Below are positions 1 through 8,511 of a stretch of DNA of 19,071 nt, piece by piece. The stretch covers positions 1 to 19,071 of the forward strand of contig JBDZUV010000057.1 in NCBI GenBank assembly GCA_040255345.1. Reading direction: 5' to 3'. Every line of letters begins with the position of its first letter. Positions within the stretch are counted from its first letter, which is position 1. The position numbers and the translations under genes were made by a program. Origin of the DNA: JAFDWI01 sp040255345 (GTDB lineage: Bacteria > Actinomycetota > Acidimicrobiia > Acidimicrobiales > Iamiaceae). A model generated the notes under the pieces. That model was not told the origin of the DNA. It searched no databases and saw nothing but the letters and a program-made list of their open reading frames with translations.

Positions 1-21
1 CCCGACGGTCCGCGCCCGCGT

Positions 22-72
22 CGAACTCCGGGAGGTTTCGTGCAGCTACCGCACAGCAACTCCCGGAGTTCG
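22..72. repeat. 13-bp perfect inverted repeat upstream of the glycosyltransferase operon
   Basis: Bases 22-34 (CGAACTCCGGGAG) are the exact reverse complement of 60-72, separated by 25 nt. Inside the loop, GTGC at 40-43 can pair with GCAC at 51-54, giving a nested second stem. There is no T-run after either arm, so it is not a classic intrinsic terminator for either strand. It lies 78 nt before the chosen start of the first glycosyltransferase, so a terminator for a gene left of the window, a 5'UTR structure or a protein-binding dyad are all possible. Confidence 0.6.
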
Positions 73-149
73 GGTGGGGGCGGGTTCGGATGGGCCGGAT
101 TCGTCACGAGTTCGGCGCCGGGAAGACACGCGCGAAACTGATCGGCGTC

Positions 150-1280
150 ATGACCGGACGACCAGCGCCCTCATCGGTCCACGGCCAGGCATCGAGACTG
201 CGGATCGCCGTCACCCTGGAACAGTGCTGGCACCGGGTGCCCGGAGGCACCGCCCGCGCCGCGCTCGACACGGTCGAATCGATCAGGGCCGCGGGCACCG
301 TCGAGCTGATCGGGGTCGCCGCCCGCCACCGTGCCGCTCCACCCGAACCCTGGGTGCCGACCATTCCCGTCGGTCTGCTCCCGCTGCCACGGGCGGCGCT
401 CTATGAGACCTGGCATCGGTTCGGTTGGCCGGCCGTCGAAGGAGCGACCGGCCCCGTCGACGTGATCCACGTGACCGGCCTTGCGATGCCGCCGAAGACG
501 GCACCGCTCGTGGCGACCCTGCACGACCTCGCGTTTGTGCATCACCCGGAGTACTTCACCGCCCACGGCCTGCGGTTCTTCGCCGCGGCGCTCGAGCGGA
601 TGCGCCGCGACGCGGATCTGGTGTTGTGCTCGTCGGACACGACCCGGGCCGACGCCGAGGCGGCCGGGTTCGCCGCCGATCGGCTCCGGGTCGTGCCACT
701 CGGCGTGGCCGCGCCCGATGGCGGGCCGGATCACGCCGACACGGTGCGACGACGCCTGGGGATCGAGGGCCGCTTCGTCGTGCATCTGGGGACGCGGGAG
801 CCCCGCAAGAACACCGCGGCGCTGTTGCGCGTGGCTCCGCAGCTTCCCGACGATGTGACGGTCGTGCTCGCGGGCGGTTCGGGGTGGGGCGACGCGCCCG
901 ACACGTCAGCGGCACCGCGGGTGCGCGACCTCGGGTTCGTCTCGGAGGCCGACAAGTGGGCGCTGCTCGCCGCCGCAACCGTGTGCTGCGTGCCGAGCCT
1001 GTGGGAAGGATTCGGTCTGCCCGCCCTCGAGGCCATGGCGGTGGGTACGCCGGTGGTGACCTCGGCCGGCACGTCCCTGGCCGAGGTCGTGGGAGACGCC
1101 GGCATCTGCGTGGACCCCCGCGACGACGATGCCCTCGCCACGGCCCTGCGCTCGGTGCTCGACGACCCCGCCACGGCCGCGGGACTCGCGCGCCGGGGCC
1201 GGCGACGGGCTGCCGCGTTCACCTGGGAGCGGACGGCTGCCGCGACGTTGCAGGCCTATGAGGAGGTGGCGTCGACGTGA
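150..1280 (+). CDS. GT4-type glycosyltransferase (first of three)
   Basis: A 376-residue GT-B fold glycosyltransferase of the GT4 family, expected to move a sugar from a nucleotide-sugar donor to a growing glycan at the cytoplasmic membrane face. Visible features are an N-terminal strand RLRIAVTLEQ followed by a VPGG loop near residues 16-35, a TLHDLAF segment ending the N-terminal domain, the linker VVPLGV, a donor-domain start HLGTREPRKN, and the donor-binding EX7E motif EGFGLPALE with Glu286 and Glu294. The ATG at 150 leaves a short leader before the first strand. An in-frame ATG at 90 would add 20 poorly conserved-looking residues, and neither start has a convincing Shine-Dalgarno. The stop overlaps the next start (GTGA), so translation is probably coupled. 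The LHD and EX7E layout resembles mannosyl/rhamnosyltransferases such as the WbpY/WbpZ type, but the substrate is inferred from context only. Confidence 0.88.
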   Translation: MTGRPAPSSVHGQASRLRIAVTLEQCWHRVPGGTARAALDTVESIRAAGTVELIGVAARHRAAPPEPWVPTIPVGLLPLPRAALYETWHRFGWPAVEGATGPVDVIHVTGLAMPPKTAPLVATLHDLAFVHHPEYFTAHGLRFFAAALERMRRDADLVLCSSDTTRADAEAAGFAADRLRVVPLGVAAPDGGPDHADTVRRRLGIEGRFVVHLGTREPRKNTAALLRVAPQLPDDVTVVLAGGSGWGDAPDTSAAPRVRDLGFVSEADKWALLAAATVCCVPSLWEGFGLPALEAMAVGTPVVTSAGTSLAEVVGDAGICVDPRDDDALATALRSVLDDPATAAGLARRGRRRAAAFTWERTAAATLQAYEEVAST

Positions 1281-2440
1281 GCGGACGGCTCCGGGTGGGC
1301 ATGAATCTGTTGTGGCTCCGGCCCGGCATCGTCGGGGGCAGCGAGGTGGCGGCCGTGTCGACGGTCGAGGCACTCGAGCGGCACGCCGCCACCGACATCG
1401 AGTTGTCGGTGTACGCCCAACGATCGTTTCCTCCGGCACATCCGGGCCTCGTCGAGCGGGTCACGACGCGCGCCGTCGGCGTGCCGTTCGGCACCCGGGG
1501 CATGCGCGTCGCCCTCGAATCGACCTGGTTGCCGCGGGCCCTGCGCCGCGACCGGATCGACGTGGTCCACTGCTACGGCGGTGTGGTACCCCCGGCCATC
1601 GGGCGGCCCAGTGTGCTCACCCTCCACGATGTCCAACCGATGGAGGCGGGTGCGAGCTTCGGATCGACGAAGAAGGCCTGGCTGACCCGCATGATCCCCG
1701 CATCGGTCGCCCGGGCCGCGGCCGTCGCCGTGCCCTCTGCATTCGTCCGCGACCGGGTGCTCGAGCTGTTCGGCACCGACCCCGACAAGGTGGTCGTCGT
1801 CCCCCACGGGCTCGACACCGCGATGACGGTCGACCCCGATGATCTGCCGGACCCGACCGTCGTGCGACGCCGGTTCGGTCTGGACGGTCCCTTCGTCGTC
1901 TACCCCGCGATCACCTACCCGCACAAGAACCACGCGACGCTCGTGCGCGCCTTCGCCCGCCTCGCCCGCGCCGACGACGACGTCACGCTCGTGCTCGCCG
2001 GCGGCGAAGGTGAGGCCGAACACGACGTCGCCCGCCTGGTGGACGAACTCGGCGTCGGTGACCGGGTGCGGCGGGTCGGTCGGGTGTCGACCTTCGAACG
2101 TGACGTGCTGCTGCGCGAAGCGGCGGTGCTGGCGATGCCGTCGCACTACGAAGGGTTCGGCCTGCCGGTACTCGAGGCGTTCGGCGTCGACACGCCGGTC
2201 GTCGCCTCGACGGCCGGGTCACTGCCCGAGGTGGTCGGCGACGCCGGCGTGCTCGTCGATCCCGACGACGTCGAAGGCTGGGCCGACGCCTTGCAGGCGG
2301 CGATCGCCGGCGTGGGCGACGACGCCGAGGCCGCACGGCGACGTGCGGCCCAGATCGCCGGCTTCGGTTGGCGACGGAGCACGATGTTGCTGATCGATCT
2401 GTACCGACGGGCGGCCCTGACCGGGGAGCGTGCCCGATGA
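1277..2440 (+). CDS. GT4-type glycosyltransferase (second of three)
   Basis: A 387-residue GT4 family glycosyltransferase starting at a GTG that overlaps the previous stop by 4 nt. The N-terminal domain shows LRVGMNLLWLRPG and a glycine-rich acceptor loop (GGSEVA), then TLHDVQP. The linker contains VVPHGLD. The C-terminal donor domain opens with YPAITYPHKNH and carries EGFGLPVLE (Glu292 and Glu300), followed by TPVVASTAGSLPEVVGDAG. The architecture is the same as the upstream gene with clearly diverged sequence, so the two may add different linkages or successive residues of one repeat unit. It overlaps the next gene by ATGA. By context it is a candidate GDP-mannose- or GDP-D-rhamnose-using transferase, with the specific linkage unknown. 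Confidence 0.9.
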   Translation: MSGRLRVGMNLLWLRPGIVGGSEVAAVSTVEALERHAATDIELSVYAQRSFPPAHPGLVERVTTRAVGVPFGTRGMRVALESTWLPRALRRDRIDVVHCYGGVVPPAIGRPSVLTLHDVQPMEAGASFGSTKKAWLTRMIPASVARAAAVAVPSAFVRDRVLELFGTDPDKVVVVPHGLDTAMTVDPDDLPDPTVVRRRFGLDGPFVVYPAITYPHKNHATLVRAFARLARADDDVTLVLAGGEGEAEHDVARLVDELGVGDRVRRVGRVSTFERDVLLREAAVLAMPSHYEGFGLPVLEAFGVDTPVVASTAGSLPEVVGDAGVLVDPDDVEGWADALQAAIAGVGDDAEAARRRAAQIAGFGWRRSTMLLIDLYRRAALTGERAR

Positions 2441-3675
2441 GGATTCTGGTGTTGTGCCCCCACTTCGCGCCCGACACGGCGCCGACCGGGACCGTGATGA
2501 CCGGCATCGTCGACGGCCTCGGGGCGCTGGGTCATCGCCTGCACGTGGTCACGTCGTCTCCGTGGTACGAACACCACCGGGTCGAATCCGACTGGCAGGG
2601 TACGGTCGTCCACCACGCCACGACCGGTTGGGGAACGGTGTCGCGGGTCCATCCGTTCCCCGGTAGCAAGACGAACCTCGTGTCGCGGGCGATCGGTTTC
2701 GCCGGATTCACCGGCCTGAGCGGTCTGACGGCGGCGATGACGGCGAGCCGGCCCGAGGTCGTGCTGGCGATGTCGCCGCCGATCACGCTCGGCGTCGCCG
2801 GGGTGGCGGTGGGACGGATGCGTCGCATTCCGGTCGTGTTCAACGTCCAGGACATCTTCCCCGACGTCGCCGTCGACCTGGGAATGCTCACCGACCCGCG
2901 TCTGATCGCCGTCGCCCGGGCACTCGAGCGTTCGATCTACGCCGCATCCGATGCGGTCACGGTGCTGTCCGACGACCTGCGCGCCAACGTCGTGGCCAAG
3001 CTCCGGCCCGACACGGCCGACAAGGTGCGGGTCATCCCGAACTTCGTCGACACCGCCCGCATCGTGCCCGCCGACCCTCACAACGACTACCGGGTCGAAC
3101 ACGGCCTCGTCGGCCGCCGGGTCGTGCTGTATGCCGGCAATGTGGGCCACTCCCAGTCGCTCGATCTGGTGATCGACGCGGCCCGGGCATTCCGCGCGGA
3201 CCCGTCGGTCGTGTTCGTGATCAACGGCCAGGGATCGGCCAGGGCCGCGCTGGAACAGACGGCCGCAGGGCTCGACAACGTCGTCTTCGTCGACTACCAG
3301 CCGGCCGAACGCCTCGGTGAGGTGCTCGCGGCGGGTGACATCCACGTGGTGCCGCTGCGCCGGGGCCTGGCAAGTGCGAGTGTGCCCTCGAAGATCTATT
3401 CGATCCTCGCGGCCGGTCGACCGTTCGTCGCCAGCGTGGACGAGGGCACCGAGATCGACCGGATCGCCCAGGCATCCGGCGCCGGGCTCGCGGTGCCACC
3501 CGACGACCCGGCCGCGTTCACCGCGGCATTGCGGCGTCTGCTCGACGACGACGAGGCCGCGGGGCAGATGGGACGCGCCGGTCGCCGGTGGGTCGAAGGT
3601 TGGGCATCGCCCGCCGCGGTCGCGGCGCTGTACGCGGACCTGTTCACCGAGCTGGTGGCGGCGCACCGCAGGTGA
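2437..3675 (+). CDS. WbuB/WcaI-like glycosyltransferase (third of three)
   Basis: A 412-residue GT-B glycosyltransferase of the WbuB/WcaI-like branch. It begins MRILVLCPHFAPDTAPTG, the usual opening of that branch, and has FNVQDIFPDVAVDLG in the N-terminal domain and RVIPNFVDT in the linker. The donor domain has LYAGNVGHSQ and a SVPSKIYSILAAGRP segment (Ser318, Lys319) where other GT4 enzymes have EX7E. The lack of a clear first Glu is normal in this branch. The start at 2437 is fixed by the ATGA overlap with the preceding stop; a longer in-frame ATG at 2368 would read through 23 residues inside the previous gene. Family members often use UDP-linked N-acetyl amino sugars, so this one may add the first or a branching sugar rather than rhamnose. 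That is inference. Confidence 0.88.
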   Translation: MRILVLCPHFAPDTAPTGTVMTGIVDGLGALGHRLHVVTSSPWYEHHRVESDWQGTVVHHATTGWGTVSRVHPFPGSKTNLVSRAIGFAGFTGLSGLTAAMTASRPEVVLAMSPPITLGVAGVAVGRMRRIPVVFNVQDIFPDVAVDLGMLTDPRLIAVARALERSIYAASDAVTVLSDDLRANVVAKLRPDTADKVRVIPNFVDTARIVPADPHNDYRVEHGLVGRRVVLYAGNVGHSQSLDLVIDAARAFRADPSVVFVINGQGSARAALEQTAAGLDNVVFVDYQPAERLGEVLAAGDIHVVPLRRGLASASVPSKIYSILAAGRPFVASVDEGTEIDRIAQASGAGLAVPPDDPAAFTAALRRLLDDDEAAGQMGRAGRRWVEGWASPAAVAALYADLFTELVAAHRR

Positions 3676-3717
3676 GCCGCGTCGGCCGGGGAAGGTCCGG
3701 TCACGCCGTCGGGACTT

Positions 3718-3734
3718 GGTAGCGTCGACGCCCG
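3718..3734 (+). promoter_or_regulatory. Candidate -10 promoter for a leaderless manC/manB-like mRNA
   Basis: GGTAGCGT at 3718-3725 contains a TANNNT-type -10 hexamer (TAGCGT, 3720-3725). Only 8 nt separate it from the GTG start at 3734, so transcription would begin at or next to the start codon. No Shine-Dalgarno is visible and no TTGACA-like -35 is seen at 16-18 nt spacing. The 58-nt gap after the glycosyltransferase genes is otherwise featureless. Confidence 0.5.
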
Positions 3735-4741
3735 TGACCCGAGCGATCGTGCTCGTGGGCGGCTTCGGTACCCGCCTGCGACCCCTCACCAACACCACCC
3801 CGAAACAGATGCTGCCGATCGTGAATCGGCCGATGATCGAGCACGTCCTCGAACACCTCGAAGCGCACGGCATCACCGAGGCGGTGCTGTCGCTCGGATT
3901 CCGTCCCGATGCCTTCCGCGAGGCCTATCCCGGTGCTCGCCACGGCGGGGTGCGCCTGTCGTACGCCATCGAGCCGGAACCCCTCGACACGGCCGGCGCG
4001 ATCCGCTTCGCCGCGCGCCACGCCGCGATCGACGAACCCTTCGTGGTGTGCAACGGCGACGTGCTCACCGACCTGGACATCACCGACCTGATGGCCCGCC
4101 ACACCGCGGCCGGCGCCGACGCGACGATCGCACTCCACCGGGTCGCCGATCCGTCGGCGTTCGGGGTCGTGCCCATCGATGCGGACGGCAGGGTCGTGGC
4201 GTTCGTCGAGAAGCCGCCGCCCGGTGAAGCGCCGACCGATGCGATCAATGCCGGCACCTACGTGCTCGAACCGTCGGTCATCGACCGCATCGCCGACGGG
4301 GTACCGGTGTCGATCGAGCGGGTGACCTTCCCCGATCTGGTGACCACCCGCAAGCTCTTCGCGTTCGTCTCCGACACCTACTGGATCGACACCGGCACCC
4401 CCGCCAACTACCTGCAGGCGCAGCTCGACCTGCTCGACGGCGTACGCGGCCCGGCCGTCGAGGGCGTGCACGCCCAGGCCCTGATCTCACCGGAGGCTCA
4501 GGTGAAACGCTCGGTGATCGCCGAGCGGGTCGCCGTCGGATCCGGTGCGACGATCGTCGATTCGGTCGTCATGACCGGCGCCACGATCGGCGACGGTGCG
4601 GTGGTCTCGCGGTCGATCGTCGGTCCGGGCGCACGAATCGGCGCCGGGGCGGAACTGAAGGCGCTGTCGGTCGTCGGCCTCGAGGCCGCCGTCGAGCCGG
4701 GTGAGACACTGGACGGCGCCCGCCGACCGGAGCCGACCTGA
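3734..4741 (+). CDS. manC: Mannose-1-phosphate guanylyltransferase-like nucleotidyltransferase
   Basis: A 335-residue sugar-1-phosphate nucleotidyltransferase, most likely making GDP-mannose from mannose-1-phosphate and GTP. The N-terminal catalytic domain has the signature VGGFGTRLRPLT (residues 8-19) followed by PKQMLP, and the metal/nucleotide motif NGDVLTD with Asp109. Mid-protein, AINAGTYVLEPSVIDRI, SIERVTFPDL and YWIDTGTP closely match what I recall of Mycobacterium ManB (Rv3264c) and eukaryotic GDP-mannose pyrophosphorylases. The C-terminal ~80 residues show hexapeptide spacing (ISPEAQV, VAVGSGATI, ATIGDGAVV, ARIGAGAEL), a left-handed beta-helix, which separates it from ManC-GMP types fused to a cupin. 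The GTG start is chosen because the signature lies right behind it and a -10 box sits 8 nt upstream. Its stop overlaps the next ATG by one base. A glucose-1-phosphate uridylyl/thymidylyltransferase role is the main alternative. Confidence 0.8.
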   Translation: MTRAIVLVGGFGTRLRPLTNTTPKQMLPIVNRPMIEHVLEHLEAHGITEAVLSLGFRPDAFREAYPGARHGGVRLSYAIEPEPLDTAGAIRFAARHAAIDEPFVVCNGDVLTDLDITDLMARHTAAGADATIALHRVADPSAFGVVPIDADGRVVAFVEKPPPGEAPTDAINAGTYVLEPSVIDRIADGVPVSIERVTFPDLVTTRKLFAFVSDTYWIDTGTPANYLQAQLDLLDGVRGPAVEGVHAQALISPEAQVKRSVIAERVAVGSGATIVDSVVMTGATIGDGAVVSRSIVGPGARIGAGAELKALSVVGLEAAVEPGETLDGARRPEPT

Positions 4742-5691
4742 TGCACGTGCTGGTCACCGGCGGTGCCGGTTTCATCGGGTCCACGCTCGTGGATCGGCTG
4801 CTGTCGGAGGGTCACACCGTCGATGTCGTCGACAACCTGTCGTCGGGCAAGCTTTCGAATCTCGCCGAGGCCCGCAGCGTCGGCCAGGGCCGGGTCACCT
4901 TCCACCGCATCGACGTGAGGGATCCGGGGATCGCCGCGCTGTTCGCCCACCGTTCGCCCGAGGTCGTCTTCCACCTGGCCGCACAGATCGACGTGCGGGT
5001 CTCGGTGTCCGATCCACTCCTCGACGCCGACGTGAACGTCATGGGCGGACTCAACGTGATCGAAGCGGCCCGCGCGTGTGGCGCCCGCAAGGTCGTGTTC
5101 GCGTCGAGTGGCGGGACGATCTACGGCCAGGTCGACGACGAGGACTTTCCCGTCACCGAAGCCCACCCACAGGTGCCGCTGTCACCCTACGGCGTGGCCA
5201 AGAAGGTCACCGGCGACTACCTCGCCGCGTACCGCGAGTTGCACGGCATGGAGTTCACCGCGCTGGCCTTGGCCAACGTGTACGGCCCGCGCCAGGATCC
5301 CCACGGAGAGGCGGGCGTCGTGGCGATCTTCGCGAGTCGTCTGCTGGCCGGGGAGCCGTGCGTCATCTACGGCGATGGTTCCCAGACCCGTGACTACGTC
5401 TATGTCGACGACGTGGTCGACGCGTTCGCCCGCAGCATCGACCGGGCGGGGGGTCTCATCTGCAACATCGGCACCGCCACCGAGACGTCGGTGGTGGAGC
5501 TGTATGAGGCCATGGCCGCCGCGGCGGGGGTCGAGGCGCGACCCGAGTTCCGACCGGCTCGTCTCGGCGAGGTGGCGCGCAGCTCGCTGGACCCCTCCCG
5601 TGCCGAACTGCACCTGGGTTGGAAGCCGTGGACGGAACTGTCGGTGGGCGCCGCCGCGGTCCTCGAGTACTTCCGGAGCCGCGACGCCTGA
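4741..5691 (+). CDS. galE: UDP-glucose 4-epimerase-like SDR enzyme (GalE1 type)
   Basis: A 316-residue extended short-chain dehydrogenase/reductase. The Rossmann NAD-binding motif TGGAGFIG sits at residues 6-13, followed by the acidic residue of VVDNLSSG that selects NAD. The active site has FASSGGTIYG and the YXXXK pair Tyr150/Lys154 (SPYGVAKK). The later motifs ALANVYGPRQDPHGEAGVV, GDGSQTRDYVYVDDVV and the C-terminal LGWKPW match mycobacterial GalE1 (Rv3634c type) as I recall it. It would interconvert UDP-glucose and UDP-galactose (or the N-acetyl forms), supplying a second sugar for the polysaccharide. It overlaps the guanylyltransferase stop by one base (TGATG), so the two are co-translated. 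Substrate range (Glc, GlcNAc or uronic acid) cannot be fixed from sequence. Confidence 0.85.
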   Translation: MHVLVTGGAGFIGSTLVDRLLSEGHTVDVVDNLSSGKLSNLAEARSVGQGRVTFHRIDVRDPGIAALFAHRSPEVVFHLAAQIDVRVSVSDPLLDADVNVMGGLNVIEAARACGARKVVFASSGGTIYGQVDDEDFPVTEAHPQVPLSPYGVAKKVTGDYLAAYRELHGMEFTALALANVYGPRQDPHGEAGVVAIFASRLLAGEPCVIYGDGSQTRDYVYVDDVVDAFARSIDRAGGLICNIGTATETSVVELYEAMAAAAGVEARPEFRPARLGEVARSSLDPSRAELHLGWKPWTELSVGAAAVLEYFRSRDA

Positions 5692-5895
5692 CGCCCCGCA
5701 CCGGAGCGTGCCCACACGGCGTTGCCCCCCCTGCCCGACGGTGGGCGGCCCGGCGCGGGTGCGGTAGCGTGGTTCACCCACGGCGGCCCGGTGAGCCGGA
5801 CGACCGTGCGGACTGCCGATCGGGGTCGAGACGCCACGCACGTTCGCTGCGCCGACGGCCTGCCCCTGAGCCGATCGACATCAACGGAGACAACG
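5692..5895 (+). promoter_or_regulatory. Intergenic promoter region before the drrA-like gene
   Basis: This 204-nt gap holds GGTAGCGT at 5763-5770, identical to the box before the guanylyltransferase gene. If it is a -10 element, it would give a 5'UTR of about 118 nt. A Shine-Dalgarno GGAGA (5886-5890) lies 5 nt before the ATG at 5896. Weak pairing between GGTTCAC (5771-5777) and GTGAGCC (5791-5797) could form a hairpin at the mRNA 5' end. An in-frame GTG at 5791 is a less likely start. No other gene is seen. Confidence 0.4.
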
Positions 5896-6878
<983 letters not shown>

Positions 6879-6882
<4 letters not shown>

Positions 6883-7718
6883 CCACCGCAACGCTCGACT
6901 CCGTCCGCACCCGCGCCCTGGCGCCCGTCGCCCGGGGCGCCGGCTTCGCCACCACGTCGATCGGGTCGGCACGTCGCACGGTCCTGCAGTTCTTCCGGAC
7001 CCCACAGGTGCTCGTGATGGGCACCGTGCAGGGGGCGATGTTCCTCATCATGTTCCGCTACGTGTTCGGTGGGGCGATCTCCACCGGCGGGGAGCTGACC
7101 TACGTCGACTTCCTCGTCCCCGGCTTTCTGGCGACGATCGTGTTGTGGACGGGCATGTCCGCGGCGTCGGGGGTCGCCGAGGATGCGGCGACCGGCGTCC
7201 ATGACCGGTTGCGGTCGCTGCCGATCCCCCGGGTCGCGGTCGTCGTCGGGCGGGCGTTCGCGGACACGGCCCTGACGGCGTGGGGGTTGCTCGTGACCGG
7301 GCTGCTCAGTTTCGCGATCGGGTTCCGGGTGCATGCGCCGGTGCTCGACGTGGTGGCGGGCTTCGCACTGATCGTCGTCGCGGGCTTCGCGTTCGCCTGG
7401 GTGTTCATCCTGATCGGGCTCATCGGGGGCAACGCACAGGCGGCACAGGGGCTGTCGATGCTGGTGATCCCCTTTTCGTTCGTGTCGTCGGCGAACGTCC
7501 CGGTCGCGTCGATGCCCGGTTGGCTGCAACCGTTCGCCGCGAACCAGCCGGTGAGCGTGCTGATCAACGCGGTGCGCTGTCTGATGCAGGGCGGCGCGGA
7601 ACGGGTCGGCATCGGGCATTCGACCGGTTACTGGATCGTGCTCACCTTCATCTGGTGTGCGGGTATCACCGTGGTGTTCGGTGCACTCGCGTCCCGCAGG
7701 TTCGCCCGGACCCGCTGA
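6879..7718 (+). CDS. DrrB-type ABC-2 transporter permease
   Basis: A 279-residue integral membrane permease, partner of the upstream ATPase, whose stop it overlaps by 4 nt (ATGA). After a ~30-residue cytoplasmic N-terminus it shows the family-typical segment RTVLQFFRTPQVLVMG. About six hydrophobic spans follow, including MFLIMFRYVFGG, VDFLVPGFLATIVLWTGMS, GLLVTGLLSFAIGF, VVAGFALIVVAGFAFAWVF, a segment with SMLVIPFSFVSSANVPV, and YWIVLTFIWCAGITVVFGAL near the C-terminus. The conserved ABC-2 sequence GVAEDAATGVHDRLRSLPI marks the first cytoplasmic coupling region, and MPGWLQPFAANQPVS is the usual DrrB late loop. Substrate unknown. The operon ends here against the convergent cofE gene. Confidence 0.92.
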
Positions 7719-7754
7719 TCACCCGTCGCAATCCGGCGTGCTCGCTGCAGGCGG

Positions 7755-7776
7755 GCGGCGGTGAGCGCGCCGCCGC
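7755..7776. terminator. GC-rich hairpin between convergent genes
   Basis: GCGGCGGTG (7755-7763) pairs with CGCCGCCGC (7768-7776) around a 4-nt loop (AGCG), giving nine pairs including one G-U. It sits in the 79-nt gap between the converging permease and cofE stops. There is no U-tract, so it is a candidate bidirectional terminator of the tract-less type often assumed in GC-rich actinobacteria. Confidence 0.45.
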
Positions 7777-7797
7777 ATGCCCTCTGACCGGGCCGGT

Positions 7798-8511
7798 TCA
7801 GCGGAACAGGTCCTCGGCGGCGGGTCTGACGATCTCGTCGTGCACCTCGCCCCGCCGGAGCCACGACGCGTCGACGCCGCGGACGATCGCCACGGGAATC
7901 GCGCTCGCCTTGCCCATCACCAGCTCCGCGGCGCCGGCGATCTCGTCGACCACGGCCACCTCGGTGACGGCGAGCTCGCGTCCGGTCGCGTCCTCGGTGC
8001 CGCGCAGGTCGAGGATCGCGCCGATCCCCGCACAACCGATCGCCACGTCGGTCACGCCCCGACGCCAAACGCGGCCGAAGGTGTCCGACACGATGACCGC
8101 GACCTCGACCCCGGCGTGGTGACGCAGACCGTCGCGGAGGCGCCGCGCGGAACGGTCCGGATCCTCGGGGAGCAGCGCTGCCCAGCCGTCGTCGACGTTC
8201 GACAGGTCGACTCCCGCATTCGCGCAGATGAAGCCGTGACGCGTCTGGCTGATCACGAGCTCGCCGCGGCGGCGCAGTACCCGCACCGATTCACGCTCGA
8301 CGATGCGTCGGCCGGTCTCGTCGTCGGGGTCGGTGCGCACGAGGCGCCCCTCGGCCTTGGAGACCACCTTCTGGGTGACCACGACGACGTCCCCGGCACA
8401 CAGGCGGGTCTCGTCCCTGGCGGCCCGGGCGATGATCGCCGCGAGATCGGCGCCCGGGGTGATCTCGCCGATGCCGGTGACGCCCAGGATCTCGAGGCGG
8501 GCGCGGGTCAC
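7798..8511 (-). CDS. cofE: Coenzyme F420-0:L-glutamate ligase (CofE), stand-alone
   Basis: A 237-residue CofE/FbiB N-domain protein that adds gamma-linked glutamates to F420-0 using GTP. Visible motifs are LGVTGIGEITPGADL at the N-terminus, DVVVVTQKVVSKAEGR with the family's KxVSKxEG core, a central ISQTRHGFICANAGVDLSN, and SDTFGRVWRRGVTDVAIGCAG, all classical for the family. The GTG at 8511 overlaps the cofD stop (GTGA), so the pair is translationally coupled. An upstream in-frame extension to 8592 only reads through cofD. Mycobacterial FbiB is about 450 residues, with a C-terminal FMN-binding nitroreductase domain that reduces dehydro-F420-0. That domain is absent here and no separate reductase is in the window. 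Confidence 0.93.
   Translation of the reverse strand: MTRARLEILGVTGIGEITPGADLAAIIARAARDETRLCAGDVVVVTQKVVSKAEGRLVRTDPDDETGRRIVERESVRVLRRRGELVISQTRHGFICANAGVDLSNVDDGWAALLPEDPDRSARRLRDGLRHHAGVEVAVIVSDTFGRVWRRGVTDVAIGCAGIGAILDLRGTEDATGRELAVTEVAVVDEIAGAAELVMGKASAIPVAIVRGVDASWLRRGEVHDEIVRPAAEDLFR

Noticed and set aside
22..72. Integron attC site or insertion-element end
   Set aside because: The arms are symmetric but lack the attC core consensus pair, and there is no transposase, target duplication or second copy in the window.
90..149. Upstream ATG at 90 as start of the first glycosyltransferase
   Set aside because: It would add 20 residues before a segment that already includes a leader, and no ribosome binding site favours it. 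It cannot be excluded.
2146..3876. 576-residue open frame on the minus strand
   Set aside because: It lies opposite the third glycosyltransferase gene, has an Arg/His/Asp/Val-rich composition typical of antisense reading in GC-rich genes, and shows no domain motif.
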